From Spirochaetota bacterium (GTDB lineage Bacteria > Spirochaetota > GWE2-31-10 > MWDO01): DNA of 24,980 nucleotides. The stretch covers positions 1 through 24,980 of the forward strand of contig JAGOCL010000002.1 in the NCBI GenBank assembly GCA_017998755.1. The letters run 5' to 3'. The first letter of the stretch is position 1; the number at the start of each line of letters is the position of its first letter. Made by a program: the position numbers and the translations under genes. Shown here piece after piece: positions 8,333-16,313 of the stretch. The notes beneath the pieces are model-generated. The model saw only the letters and a list, made by a program, of their open reading frames with translations, was not told the origin of the DNA and searched no databases.

Positions 8333-8917
8333 CCTTAGTTCGCAATTTTTGATAATATTTTTATACAATTTTGGTAAATATTTTTTATTAATACTAATAA
8401 AACTTTTGGATTCTTCTAGCAATTTATCGTCTTTTAAATAAGGAAGATTTATTGTTATATTATAAACAGCTGAATTAAATGCCGCTTCTGCAAATGAAGC
8501 CCCCACTTGCAGGTCGCTAATTAACCATTTATTACAAAAAGGAACAAAGTCAAATATAACTTCCGATAAATATAACGCTTTTTCTGCAATAGAAAATGGA
8601 ATTAATACGCATTGCTTAATATACAAGTTTATCAGGTCTGTCCGCTCTTTTTTTTCTTTATCGGTACTTTTCGGCAATTCTCTGGCTTTCTTCCAGCCCA
8701 GAAATGCCGCTTCGTCTTCGTTAGATAATGTTAATCCGGCTTCTCTTATTTCGACAAACGATTCAATATACTTTTCTAAATGATCGTGTATGGAAAATCT
8801 AGCGGCTTTTTCAGCGCACGACGCTGAAAGACTTAGAACGATTCCGGTAGCCGAACCGCCTCCGGGAGTCGGTTCGTTTGATCCTAAATTACGACAATAT
8901 TCCGATATTATTTTCAT
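8321..8917 (-). CDS. Cyclodeaminase / methenyl-THF cyclohydrolase family protein (FTCD_C-like)
   Basis: The protein matches the cyclodeaminase domain of formiminotransferase-cyclodeaminase. It would act on formimino- or methenyl-tetrahydrofolate in one-carbon metabolism. The signature NEPTPGGGSATGIVLSLSASC (14-34) is clear, and the rest is the usual all-helical fold at normal length (198 aa). It stands alone, without the formiminotransferase half. Stand-alone forms include the FchA-type methenyl-THF cyclohydrolase and the HutF-linked cyclodeaminase; neither can be chosen from this window. No Shine-Dalgarno is clear. It lies on the asnA-asnS strand, 105 bp downstream of the small membrane-protein gene. 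Confidence 0.85.
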   Translation of the reverse strand: MKIISEYCRNLGSNEPTPGGGSATGIVLSLSASCAEKAARFSIHDHLEKYIESFVEIREAGLTLSNEDEAAFLGWKKARELPKSTDKEKKERTDLINLYIKQCVLIPFSIAEKALYLSEVIFDFVPFCNKWLISDLQVGASFAEAAFNSAVYNITINLPYLKDDKLLEESKSFISINKKYLPKLYKNIIKNCELRLKN

Positions 8918-9022
8918 AAAGCAAATATAAAAGATATTTTAAAAAAATTCAACAAATTTACATGATTTATTTTAATATAAATCTTTTTAAGAGAAAGAGC
9001 GTAATTTAAATAAAAGAAAATA

Positions 9023-9355
9023 TCATTCAGATTTATCAGAATTTGAGTTTTTACCGGATAAAGAAGTAAAAAAATAAATAAATAACAAAATTAATCCGAC
9101 TCCTACCGCGGCTCCGCTAATAAACTTGAATAAGTGAGAGAAGAATTTATTGGCAAAAAACAGAAATACGCCGATTAGCGTAATAACGGCGCCATAACTA
9201 AAAGTTTTTTTAAAAATACTATATATTCCAAAAATAATAAGCGCAATCGCTCCAATCCAAAGAACCGGCGACACTAAAACTGTTCCAATCGATCCAACAA
9301 TAATTAACGCCAAAGATAAAAATAACTTCCTCTTCATAACAAAACTCGTAGCCAT
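9023..9355 (-). CDS. Small multi-spanning membrane protein, unknown function
   Basis: The family is not recognised. The 110-aa protein has a short basic N-terminus (MKRK at 7-10), then three or four hydrophobic stretches: about 11-47, probably a hairpin of two helices, then 53-69 and 76-95. It ends in a polar Ser/Asn/Lys tail (GKNSNSDKSE). An inner-membrane location is likely. The start ATG at 9355 is set by an excellent GGGAGGA (9361-9367). It follows asnS by 41 bp on the same strand and could be co-transcribed with it, but no functional link is evident. Confidence 0.7.
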   Translation of the reverse strand: MATSFVMKRKLFLSLALIIVGSIGTVLVSPVLWIGAIALIIFGIYSIFKKTFSYGAVITLIGVFLFFANKFFSHLFKFISGAAVGVGLILLFIYFFTSLSGKNSNSDKSE

Positions 9356-9396
9356 AATTTTCCTCCCGAATTAATTAATATAAAAAAAAAAAATAT

Positions 9397-10785
9397 TTAG
9401 AAATCAGCCTGTTTGGTAGTTCTTGGAAAAGATATAACGTCTCTGATATTAGTCATACCGGTAAGATACATTATCATTCTTTCAAACCCCAAGCCAAACC
9501 CGCAGTGTTTGACCCCGCCATATTTTCGTAAGTCCATATACCACCAATAATCTTCTTTTTTAAGATTAAAATCTAATAACTTCTTTTCAAGAATATCAAT
9601 TCGTTCTTCTCTTTGGCTACCGCCAATAATTTCTCCAACGCCGGGGACAAGCAAATCCATAGCCGCTACAGTTTTACCGTCGTCGTTTTGACGCATATAA
9701 AACGCCTTGATTTCTTTTGGGTAATTAATGACAAAAAGCGGTTTCTTGAAAATTGTTTCTGTTAAATATCTCTCATGCTCTGTTTGAAGGTCTATGCCCC
9801 ATTCTACGGGGTATTCAAAAGTAGTCGATTCTTTTTTTAGTAAATCTATAGCTTCTGTGTAGGTTATAACGCCAAATTTTGAACTAACAATATTGTTTAA
9901 TCTATCCAAGACGGAATTATCAATAAAATCGTTAAAAAATTTAATTTCTTCAGAACAATTTTCTAGTACATAATTAATTATGTACTTTATCATATCCTCG
10001 GCTAACGCCATATCGTCGTGAAGATCGGCAAAAGAAATTTCCGGTTCGATCATCCAGAATTCCGCGGCATGTCTGGCAGTATTAGAGTTTTCAGCTCTAA
10101 AAGTCGGTCCGAAAGTATAAATATTTTTGAAAGCCATCGCGTAAGCTTCTCCGGCTAATTGCCCGCTTACGGTTAAACCGGTTTCTTTACCAAAAAAATC
10201 CTTGCTATAATCAATTTTCTTATTTTCGTTTTTTGGAACGTTATTAAGGTCTAATGTTGTAACTTTGAACATTTGACCGGCTCCTTCGCAATCGCTGGTG
10301 GTAATTATTGGGGTTTGAACGTATACAAAGCCCCTGTCCTGAAAAAACTTATGTATTGCGTAAGATGCTACCGATCGTACTCTAAAAACAGCAGAAAAAG
10401 TATTTGTACGGGGACGTAAATGAGCTATTGTTCTTAAGAATTCGAAGGAGTGTTTTTTCTTTTGTAACGGATAATCAATTGAAGAAATTCCTTCTATTGT
10501 TACTTTATTAGCTTTAAGCTCAAACGGTTGCTTAGCTTCGGGAGTTTCTAACAGTTTTCCTTCAATGGTAATGGCCGAACCTATTGATAATTTTATTACT
10601 TCCTGGAAGTTTGTTACTTCTTTTTCATCTATAACAATTTGTAGGTTTTTAAAAAAAGAACCGTCGTTAATTTCAATAAAACCAAACGATTTTGAATCTC
10701 TAATTGTTCTTATCCAACCGGATATTTCAACATTTTTATTAAAAAACTCAGATGAGTTTCTGTATAGTTTTTTTATCAATTCCAT
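9397..10785 (-). CDS. asnS: Asparaginyl-tRNA synthetase
   Basis: This class IIb synthetase charges tRNA-Asn with asparagine. The 462-aa length is typical. An N-terminal OB-fold anticodon-binding domain (about 1-105, with [21 protein letters not shown]) is followed by the class II core. Motif 2 is [21 protein letters not shown] (229-249), and motif 3 is the C-terminal [13 protein letters not shown] (from 431). The GEAYAMAF and AENSNT features fit AsnS rather than AspS. Shine-Dalgarno GAGGAA lies 5 nt before the ATG. The gene begins 14 bp after asnA, so asparagine is made and charged by products of one operon. Having AsnS means tRNA-Asn need not be charged by transamidation. Confidence 0.95.
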   Translation of the reverse strand: MELIKKLYRNSSEFFNKNVEISGWIRTIRDSKSFGFIEINDGSFFKNLQIVIDEKEVTNFQEVIKLSIGSAITIEGKLLETPEAKQPFELKANKVTIEGISSIDYPLQKKKHSFEFLRTIAHLRPRTNTFSAVFRVRSVASYAIHKFFQDRGFVYVQTPIITTSDCEGAGQMFKVTTLDLNNVPKNENKKIDYSKDFFGKETGLTVSGQLAGEAYAMAFKNIYTFGPTFRAENSNTARHAAEFWMIEPEISFADLHDDMALAEDMIKYIINYVLENCSEEIKFFNDFIDNSVLDRLNNIVSSKFGVITYTEAIDLLKKESTTFEYPVEWGIDLQTEHERYLTETIFKKPLFVINYPKEIKAFYMRQNDDGKTVAAMDLLVPGVGEIIGGSQREERIDILEKKLLDFNLKKEDYWWYMDLRKYGGVKHCGFGLGFERMIMYLTGMTNIRDVISFPRTTKQADF

Positions 10786-10799
10786 TTTTATTCCTCAAA

Positions 10800-11822
10800 T
10801 TATAATAAATTTATATTTTTTTTATAACAATATTCTATGGTTTCTTCGGACCATATTGAACTTTGAACTTCGCCGATATGAGCTTTATTAAGAAAAAACA
10901 TACATATTCTAGATTGGCCGATACCTCCTCCTATTGTGTACGGTAAATTACGGTTTATTATATCTTTGTGAAAAGGGAGATGTTTTCTGTTTTCGCATTC
11001 GGCTTTCTCTAATTGTTTAACAATAGAAAATTCGTCGACTCTTATACCCATAGAAGAAACTTCAAACGCTTTCTCTAAAATCGGATACCAAAATATAATA
11101 TCGCCGTTTAGTTCCCAGTCGTCGTAATCGGGCGCTCTTCCGTCGTGTCGGAAGCCGGAATTAAGTTTATCCCCGATTTTCATTAAAAATACGGCGCCAA
11201 ATTCCTTTGCAATTTTATTTTCTCTCTCTTTAGGCGTTAAATTAGGATATTTATCTTCCAACTCTTGCGTAGTAATAAAAAATATTTCATTAGGAAGATA
11301 AGTTTGCAACGTTTTATACTTTAAAAATAGAAATTCTTCCGTGTCTTTAAAAACTTTATATATAGTTTTCACTATCGACTTTAAAGTCTCTATATTTCTT
11401 TCTTCTTTTGTAAGAATCTTTTCCCAGTCCCATTGATCGACATATATTGAGTGAAGATTATCAAGGTCTTCATCGCGTCTTATTGCGTTCATGTCTGTAT
11501 ATATACCTTCGTTTATACTGAAATTATATTTTTTAAGAGCCATTCTTTTCCACTTAGCAAGAGATTGGACAATTTCAACTGATTTACCGTCAATATCTTT
11601 TACGTCAAACGAAACTGGTCGTTCTATTCCATTCAAATTGTCGTTTAACCCTGTTTCAGGCAGAACAAATAATGGAGCTGAAACTCGAGTAAGATTTAAC
11701 TTTTCAGCTAAATTTTTTTCAAAGAAATCTTTTATTACTTTAATCGCTTTTTCCGTATCTTTTAAGTCCAATAATGGATCGTATCCTTTCGGAATTATTA
11801 TGTTGTCTATTTTATTTGTCAT
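10800..11822 (-). CDS. asnA: Aspartate-ammonia ligase (asparagine synthetase A)
   Basis: AsnA makes asparagine from aspartate, ammonia and ATP in the cytoplasm. It is structurally related to class II Asp/Asn-tRNA synthetase cores. The 340-aa protein is of family length. It carries the PLFV…[14 protein letters not shown] segment (50-70), [11 protein letters not shown] (83-93), [20 protein letters not shown] (115-134) and the C-terminal [14 protein letters not shown] and EVQSSIW motifs. AAGGA lies 6 nt before ATG 11822. The upstream gap to the AMMECR1 gene is 122 bp, so the promoter is probably there. The asnA-asnS order couples amino-acid supply with tRNA charging. Confidence 0.95.
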   Translation of the reverse strand: MTNKIDNIIIPKGYDPLLDLKDTEKAIKVIKDFFEKNLAEKLNLTRVSAPLFVLPETGLNDNLNGIERPVSFDVKDIDGKSVEIVQSLAKWKRMALKKYNFSINEGIYTDMNAIRRDEDLDNLHSIYVDQWDWEKILTKEERNIETLKSIVKTIYKVFKDTEEFLFLKYKTLQTYLPNEIFFITTQELEDKYPNLTPKERENKIAKEFGAVFLMKIGDKLNSGFRHDGRAPDYDDWELNGDIIFWYPILEKAFEVSSMGIRVDEFSIVKQLEKAECENRKHLPFHKDIINRNLPYTIGGGIGQSRICMFFLNKAHIGEVQSSIWSEETIEYCYKKNINLL

Positions 11823-11944
11823 TTTTTTTCCTTTTATAATTGAAGAATAATAAAATATATTTTAGAAAATAAGTCAAGGATAATAATAAAAATCAAAAAG
11901 AAATAAAATGGTTTCTTTAAAATCGAATTTTTAGAATTAAAATA

Positions 11945-12520
11945 TCAGAAATCTTCGCTAAAAACTATAGCTTTGTAAGTCTCGATAGTTAAACTATTTT
12001 TTTTCCACTCATGAGAATCCAGCTGAGCTTTTCTGCACAAATTAGAAAAAAAATCATCAAAAGTTGGCAATTGATCCCAAACCTGAGGTAAAAAAGTAGC
12101 CGAATTAAAACCCTTTTTTATTATTACCCCGTCTTTATTTGGAATTATTAGATTAGATAACTCGGAAAAATCTTTGTATTCTATTTTAAGCGGAGGAGTC
12201 AAAATACTAATCTCGATAATTAAATCTGAGATTTCTTCTTGTTTTACGGGAGGAAAACGGTAATCGCAGTAAGCCGCGTTATAGGCGTTTTCAATAACCG
12301 TCTGATAAATAGGGTATTCGGGCAAAATATAACCGATACAACCGCGTAATTCTCCATTTTTATGTAAAGTTACAAATCCTCCTCGGTTAGTTTTTATATC
12401 TTCTGAAAGATTTAAGGCGTCTTCTTGAGATAGCCAAATATTTTTAGATTTTAATTTTATAGTTTCTCTTGCTAAATACAATAAATATTTTTTGCTTTTT
12501 TCTGAAATATTATTATCCAT
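11945..12520 (-). CDS. AMMECR1-domain protein (AmmeMemoRadiSam system protein A type)
   Basis: This is a single AMMECR1 domain of about the usual size (191 aa). The hallmark LRGCIG is at 58-63, preceded by GGFVTLHKNGE and followed by a YCDYRFPPV segment and the EISILTPP strand. The C-terminal part has ATFLPQVWDQLP, the usual active-site-like loop. In many bacteria and archaea this domain sits with a Memo-like protein and a radical-SAM enzyme; those partners are not in this window. The biochemical role is not established. AAGGAT is 6 nt upstream of the ATG. The gene is divergent from serS across the parS palindrome. Confidence 0.88.
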   Translation of the reverse strand: MDNNISEKSKKYLLYLARETIKLKSKNIWLSQEDALNLSEDIKTNRGGFVTLHKNGELRGCIGYILPEYPIYQTVIENAYNAAYCDYRFPPVKQEEISDLIIEISILTPPLKIEYKDFSELSNLIIPNKDGVIIKKGFNSATFLPQVWDQLPTFDDFFSNLCRKAQLDSHEWKKNSLTIETYKAIVFSEDF

Positions 12521-12548
12521 ATCTTTATCCTTAGAATAAATATTTTTT

Positions 12549-12554
12549 ATTATA
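12549..12554 (-). promoter_or_regulatory. Extended -10 promoter for the AMMECR1 gene
   Basis: On the minus strand these bases read TATAAT, preceded by TGG, an extended -10 (TGnTATAAT). The matching -35 position (12572-12577, GATAAA) is poor and lies inside the 56-bp palindrome. An RNA start would fall near 12542, about 20 nt before the ATG. Confidence 0.5.
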
Positions 12555-12570
12555 CCATATTTATAGATTA

Positions 12571-12626
12571 ATTTATCTTTATAGCGTTAATGTTTCACGT
12601 GAAACATTAACGCTATAAAGATAAAT
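12571..12626. repeat. Perfect 56-bp palindrome enclosing parS
   Basis: Every base from 12571 to 12598 is complementary to its mirror base from 12626 back to 12599, so the two 28-bp arms match perfectly with no spacer. Symmetry stops at 12570/12627. The outer 20 bases of each arm (ATTTATCTTTATAGCGTTAA) are not part of any site I know. It sits between two divergent genes, so it cannot be a terminator for either. Confidence 0.97.
12591..12606. promoter_or_regulatory. parS centromere site for ParB
   Basis: TGTTTCACGTGAAACA is an exact match to the widely conserved bacterial parS consensus, itself a 16-bp palindrome. ParB binds it, spreads and loads SMC near the origin. Its location about 12.4 kb from the dnaA/origin-like region fits the usual origin-proximal placement. 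parA and parB are not in the window. Confidence 0.92.
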
Positions 12627-12630
12627 AGTC

Positions 12631-12659
12631 TTGACAATTGTATAAAAAGAAATTATTAT
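12631..12659 (+). promoter_or_regulatory. Sigma-70-type promoter of serS
   Basis: A consensus TTGACA (12631-12636) and TATTAT (12654-12659) are separated by 17 bp. The -35 begins only 5 bases after the end of the parS palindrome. A predicted RNA start near 12666 gives a short leader before the serS ATG. Confidence 0.75.
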
Positions 12660-12689
12660 TGTCAAAATATTTACGTTTAAGGAATAAAT

Positions 12690-13964
12690 ATGCCGGATAT
12701 AAAATATATAAAAGACAATGCTGAGCTAGTCAAAAAAAATGCTATCGACAGGAATGTTAAAATTGATGTTGATAAAATCTTATCTTTATATGATAAAAAA
12801 GTTAGCGCTCAAATAAAAACAGATGGGTTAAGACAAAAAAGAAATGATAATTCGTTAAAGATGAAAACTCAACTAAGCCCTGAAGAAAGGTTAAAGCTCG
12901 TTGAAGAGGGTAAAGAGTATAAAAACGCAATTGCCTTATGCGAAGAAGAAGAAAGAAAATTAGAAAAAGAACTGAATGAAGAGCTAAATAAAGTACCAAA
13001 TATGACGCACGAAACTACTCCGATAGGCAAGACCGATAAAGATAGTAAGGAACTGAGAAAGGTTGGAGAAATAAGAAATTTTAATTTTAAACCAAAAGAT
13101 CACGTTACTATCGGGCAAGATTTGGATTTAATTGATTTTGATAACGCCTCAATAGTATCCGGACAAAAATTCTATTATTTGAAAAACGAAGGCGTATTAT
13201 TGGAGTTGGCTTTGACTCAATATGGAATAAAAAAGTTGATTGAAAAGGGGTTTACCCCGTATATGACTCCGGATTTGGCAAAGAATACAATATTGGAAGG
13301 AATCGGTTTTAATCCTAGGGGAGATGAAACAAATATTTATTCAATAGAGAACACGGATTTGTGTTTGGTTGGAACGGCCGAAATAACTCTTGGAGGATTA
13401 TATTTTAACAAGCTGTTAAAAGAAGGGGATCTTCCGGTAAAGATGGTAGGATTTAGCCATTGTTTTAGAACGGAAGCCGGAGCGGCGGGACAGGCGACTA
13501 AAGGGTTATATCGGGTGCATCAGTTTAGTAAAATTGAGATGTTTATTATTTGTAAACCGGAAGATTCGGACAATATGCTTGAATTTCTACGAAGTACTGA
13601 AGAAGAGATATATCAAGAATTAGGAATACCATACAGAGTTCTAGACGTTGCGTCGGGCGATCTTGGCAATCCTGCGTATAAGAAATATGACTTGGAAGCA
13701 TGGATGCCGGGAAGAAACGATTATGGAGAGATAACTTCGACTTCAAATTGTACCGATTTCCAATCGAGAAGATTAAACGTCAAATATAAAAATGCAGAAG
13801 GTAAAAATATTTTTGCTCACATGTTAAATGGGACTGTTATAGCCGTTCCAAGGGTTATTATTTCAATTTTGGAAAATTTCCAGAATGAAGACGGGTCTAT
13901 TGATATACCAAAAGTATTAATACCGTATATGGGTAAAGAAAAAATTATAAAAAATAAATTATGA
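12690..13964 (+). CDS. serS: Seryl-tRNA synthetase
   Basis: SerRS charges tRNA-Ser (and tRNA-Sec where present) with serine. The 424-aa protein has the N-terminal antiparallel coiled-coil arm that grips tRNA (about 30-105, rich in Lys and Glu). The class II core follows, with the TAE loop (LVGTAEITLGG), motif 2 (FSHCFRTEAGAAGQATKGLYRVHQF), the DLEAWMPGRNDYGEITSTSNCTDFQSRR block and motif 3 (LNGTVIAVPRVIISILENFQ). AAGGA (12679-12683) sets the ATG. It is driven by the promoter beside the parS palindrome and its stop overlaps the start of the uracil-DNA glycosylase gene (ATGA), so the two are translationally coupled. Confidence 0.96.
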   Translation: MPDIKYIKDNAELVKKNAIDRNVKIDVDKILSLYDKKVSAQIKTDGLRQKRNDNSLKMKTQLSPEERLKLVEEGKEYKNAIALCEEEERKLEKELNEELNKVPNMTHETTPIGKTDKDSKELRKVGEIRNFNFKPKDHVTIGQDLDLIDFDNASIVSGQKFYYLKNEGVLLELALTQYGIKKLIEKGFTPYMTPDLAKNTILEGIGFNPRGDETNIYSIENTDLCLVGTAEITLGGLYFNKLLKEGDLPVKMVGFSHCFRTEAGAAGQATKGLYRVHQFSKIEMFIICKPEDSDNMLEFLRSTEEEIYQELGIPYRVLDVASGDLGNPAYKKYDLEAWMPGRNDYGEITSTSNCTDFQSRRLNVKYKNAEGKNIFAHMLNGTVIAVPRVIISILENFQNEDGSIDIPKVLIPYMGKEKIIKNKL

Positions 13965-14548
13965 ATAAAAAAGAACAATTAGAATCGCTGTATTTAGAAA
14001 TTAAAAATTGCTCCAACTGTAAGCTGTTTAGCGCTAGAAAAAATCTTGTTTTTGGAACGGGGAATTCCGACGCCGATATTATGTTTATAGGAGAAGGACC
14101 CGGGAAACAAGAGGATTTGAGAGGAGAACCGTTCATAGGTCCGGCCGGAGAATTATTAACTGCTATAATTGAAAAAGGAATGCTTCTGCAAAGGAAAGAC
14201 GTTTATATTGCTAACGTAGTTAAATGCAGACCGACAATAGATCAAAGAGGCGAGAGAGACAGACCGCCGGATAAAGAAGAGACTGCGGCATGCGGGTGGA
14301 TACTAAAAAAACAAATAGAAATTATAGCCCCAAAAGTTATTATTACTTTAGGTAATCCGGCGACAAAATTTTTATTAAATATAAACGAAGGGATAACAAA
14401 GGTAAGAGGAAACTTTTTTAATTATAACGGTATAAATGTGATGCCGACTTACCACCCTTCCTATATATTGAGAAACGGAGGAGCTAATTCTCCTTTAAAA
14501 AGAGACGTTTGGGAAGATATAAAAAAAGTATTAAATTTTCTATCATAA
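13961..14548 (+). CDS. Family 4 (Fe-S) uracil-DNA glycosylase
   Basis: This enzyme removes uracil from DNA to start base-excision repair. The 195-aa protein has the family-4 motif A GEGPGKQED (44-52) and motif B HPSYILR (165-171). Four cysteines (C17, C20, C89, C111) in the C-x2-C…C…C pattern hold a 4Fe-4S cluster. VKCRPTIDQ and the RPPDKEE loop are also typical. The start overlaps serS by four bases. A second DNA-hygiene enzyme (RdgB) is elsewhere in the window, but the two are not linked. No separate promoter is seen. Confidence 0.92.
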   Translation: MNKKEQLESLYLEIKNCSNCKLFSARKNLVFGTGNSDADIMFIGEGPGKQEDLRGEPFIGPAGELLTAIIEKGMLLQRKDVYIANVVKCRPTIDQRGERDRPPDKEETAACGWILKKQIEIIAPKVIITLGNPATKFLLNINEGITKVRGNFFNYNGINVMPTYHPSYILRNGGANSPLKRDVWEDIKKVLNFLS

Positions 14549-14606
14549 ATTCTGATTGCTAAATGGTTAAAATTTATTTATTAATAAATTCTTTGTTATT
14601 TTTTAT

Positions 14607-14634
14607 TTGACTTTTATTTAGAATGATATATATT
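14607..14634 (+). promoter_or_regulatory. trp operon promoter
   Basis: TTGACT (14607-14612) and TATATT (14629-14634) are 16 bp apart. A start near 14641 would put the leader-peptide Shine-Dalgarno (14648-14655) a few bases into the RNA. No TrpR-like operator symmetry is evident. Confidence 0.65.
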
Positions 14635-14661
14635 GGAATCAAAATTTAAGGAGGTATATTT

Positions 14662-14733
14662 ATGGCGAAATATTCAATAACAAGCGCTTTACTTCTTAAA
14701 TTATGGTTATGGCGGTTTTTAGTAATTAATTAA
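14662..14733 (+). CDS. trpL: trp leader peptide
   Basis: This is a 23-codon open frame with a near-perfect AAGGAGGT (14648-14655) 6 nt before its ATG, which is stronger than the ribosome sites of most genes here. Residues 13-19 are K-L-W-L-W-R-F: two Trp codons (14704-14706 and 14710-14712) one codon apart, in a peptide too short to be a normal protein. The frame ends in tandem stops (TAA TAA). Ribosome stalling at the Trp codons under Trp shortage would cover the base of RNA segment 1 and free segment 2. The peptide itself probably has no function. It was too short for ordinary ORF calling. Confidence 0.88.
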   Translation: MAKYSITSALLLKLWLWRFLVIN

Positions 14734-14794
14734 TAAACTGCCGTTTTTATATATCTAAGAGCCGACGGTTTATTAATTCCGTCGGCTTTTTTTT
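14711..14794 (+). promoter_or_regulatory. trp attenuator: alternative 1:2, 2:3 and 3:4 RNA pairings
   Basis: Segment 1 GGCGGTTT (14711-14718) overlaps the second Trp codon and pairs with AAACTGCC (14735-14742) through 7 Watson-Crick pairs and one G-U. Segment 2 AATTAATAAACTGCCG (14728-14743) pairs along 15 of 16 positions with segment 3 CGACGGTTTATTAATT (14763-14778), with one C-A mismatch and one G-U: the antiterminator. Segments 3:4 form the terminator. The two outcomes are exclusive because 2:3 uses half of the terminator stem. The arrangement is the classical ribosome-mediated attenuator. Pairing was done by eye; energies were not calculated. Confidence 0.85.
14760..14794 (+). terminator. 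trp attenuator intrinsic terminator
   Basis: AGCCGACGG (14760-14768) and CCGTCGGCT (14779-14787) pair perfectly over 9 bp, with a 10-nt loop and a run of eight Ts (14787-14794). It lies between the leader peptide and trpE. It is the most GC-rich hairpin noticed in the window. Confidence 0.92.
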
Positions 14795-14839
14795 AACGCT
14801 ATCATATTTTAAGATATAATTTTAAGGGAGTGAAAAAAT

Positions 14840-16312
14840 ATGTTTGATTTAAACCAAACGACTTCGTCAAAGGCTAGGATATTTACAAAAATAGTTAGCG
14901 CCGACAGATTAACCCCTGTAAAAATATTAGAACAAATGAGCGCTACGGCGTTATTGGAGACGGCTTATGCAGAAACTGGTAAAGGCAAGTATTCGATAAT
15001 AATGTTAAAAGAAGCCTTTACAATATATAAAAAGGAAAGCAATTATTATTTATTAAATCCTAACGGAAAAAAGTATTCGCTTAAAGGCCGGAAGAAATTT
15101 TTAGAAATTTTATCAGAATTTAGAAACAGAGCTCCGTCCGACGATAAATTATACGACTATCCTATACCATACGGCGGAGTGGGGTATTTAGGGTTTGAAT
15201 TCTTCGAAGAAATAGAGGATATCAAATTTCGTCATGAGAAAGACGATAGGAATTTATATGATTCTGCTTTTATGTTTGGTAGGAATTTTCTAATTTTTGA
15301 TCATCTTCACGATACTATACTTATAGTTTCCATGTATTATTCAGGAGAAATAGAAGATATAAATTTGGAAAATGAAGCGAAGGAAATAAAAATTGAACTA
15401 AAAAAAATATCGGACGGAGCTTATCCGGATTCCTTATACAAGAAGAAAAAAGCGGTAATTATTAATCGCTCTGATAACAAAGAAGAATTCATGGAGAAAG
15501 TTAAATACGTAAAGGATGAAATTTATAAAGGTAATTTATTTCAATGCGTTATTTCAAGAAGAGTCGAGATTGAAACGAATATTTCGCCAATTGAAGCTTA
15601 TAGAAATTTGAGAATGAGGAATCCTTCTCCTTATATGTTTTATATAAATTTTAAAACTTTTCAATTATATGGGGCGTCGCCTGAAGTTATGGTTCAAGTC
15701 AAGAGAGACAAAGTAATAGTTAGGCCTATTGCGGGCACCAGGAAAAGAGGCGATAATTTGGCTGAGGATAACAAGCTAGAAGAAGAGCTTAAATCTGATG
15801 CAAAAGAACTAGCCGAGCATCTAATGTTAGTGGATCTTGGGCGCAACGACGTTGGAAAAATATCTATTGGAGGTAGCGTTAAAGTTGTCGAAGAGATGAT
15901 TGTAGAAAAATATTCAAACGTTATGCATCTTGTAAGCGAAGTACAAGGGGATATTGATAAAACAAAATATTCAGTCGAAGATGCGATAATTTCAACTTTT
16001 CCCGCCGGTACGGTTTCCGGAGCTCCAAAGATACAGGCAATAAAAACAATAGATTTTTTAGAGGAAAAAAGAAGAGGGCCGTATGCGGGGCTTGTGGGAT
16101 ATTTTGAGGGAAATAATAGTTTTGATAGTTGTATAGCTATCAGAAGCGCTATACATATAGGCGCCAAAATATACTTGCAAGCGGGAGCCGGTATAGTTTA
16201 CGACTCCGTTCCTGAAAAAGAATACGAAGAGACGGAGCATAAAATGTTAGCTTTATTGTTGTCACTCGGGATTAGCGATAGCGAAATTAAAGATATTAGA
16301 GGGGGTAATTAA
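14840..16312 (+). CDS. trpE: Anthranilate synthase component I
   Basis: TrpE makes anthranilate from chorismate with ammonia delivered by TrpG, the first committed step to tryptophan. The 490-aa protein has the N-terminal regulatory region and the chorismate-binding core. Visible are GASPEVMVQV, VRPIAGTRKRG, ELAEHLMLVDLGRNDVGKIS, PAGTVSGAPKIQAI, YAGLVGYFEGN and AGAGIVYDSVPEKEYEETEHK. The Trp-feedback motif, LLES in enterobacteria, reads LLET here (38-41), a conservative change that probably keeps feedback. AAGGGAG is 9 nt before the ATG. The gene lies behind the attenuator and its stop is one base from trpGD, so expression is coupled. Confidence 0.96.
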   Translation: MFDLNQTTSSKARIFTKIVSADRLTPVKILEQMSATALLETAYAETGKGKYSIIMLKEAFTIYKKESNYYLLNPNGKKYSLKGRKKFLEILSEFRNRAPSDDKLYDYPIPYGGVGYLGFEFFEEIEDIKFRHEKDDRNLYDSAFMFGRNFLIFDHLHDTILIVSMYYSGEIEDINLENEAKEIKIELKKISDGAYPDSLYKKKKAVIINRSDNKEEFMEKVKYVKDEIYKGNLFQCVISRRVEIETNISPIEAYRNLRMRNPSPYMFYINFKTFQLYGASPEVMVQVKRDKVIVRPIAGTRKRGDNLAEDNKLEEELKSDAKELAEHLMLVDLGRNDVGKISIGGSVKVVEEMIVEKYSNVMHLVSEVQGDIDKTKYSVEDAIISTFPAGTVSGAPKIQAIKTIDFLEEKRRGPYAGLVGYFEGNNSFDSCIAIRSAIHIGAKIYLQAGAGIVYDSVPEKEYEETEHKMLALLLSLGISDSEIKDIRGGN

Positions 16313-16313
16313 A

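Noticed and set aside
11895..11925. Weak AAAGAAA/TTTCTTT hairpin after the AMMECR1 gene
   Set aside because: The stem is only seven A/T-rich pairs, which is expected by chance in this sequence.
12571..12626. The palindrome as a bidirectional transcription terminator
   Set aside because: Both flanking genes are transcribed away from it, no U-tract follows at its edges, and its centre is an exact parS.
14641..14800. A tryptophan T-box riboswitch
   Set aside because: The leader is about 200 nt, has no recognisable T-box sequence, and has a well-formed Trp-codon leader peptide, which T-box leaders lack.
15694..16167. 157-aa open frame antisense to trpE
   Set aside because: It is an AT-bias shadow of a well-conserved gene, with no family match and no ribosome site.
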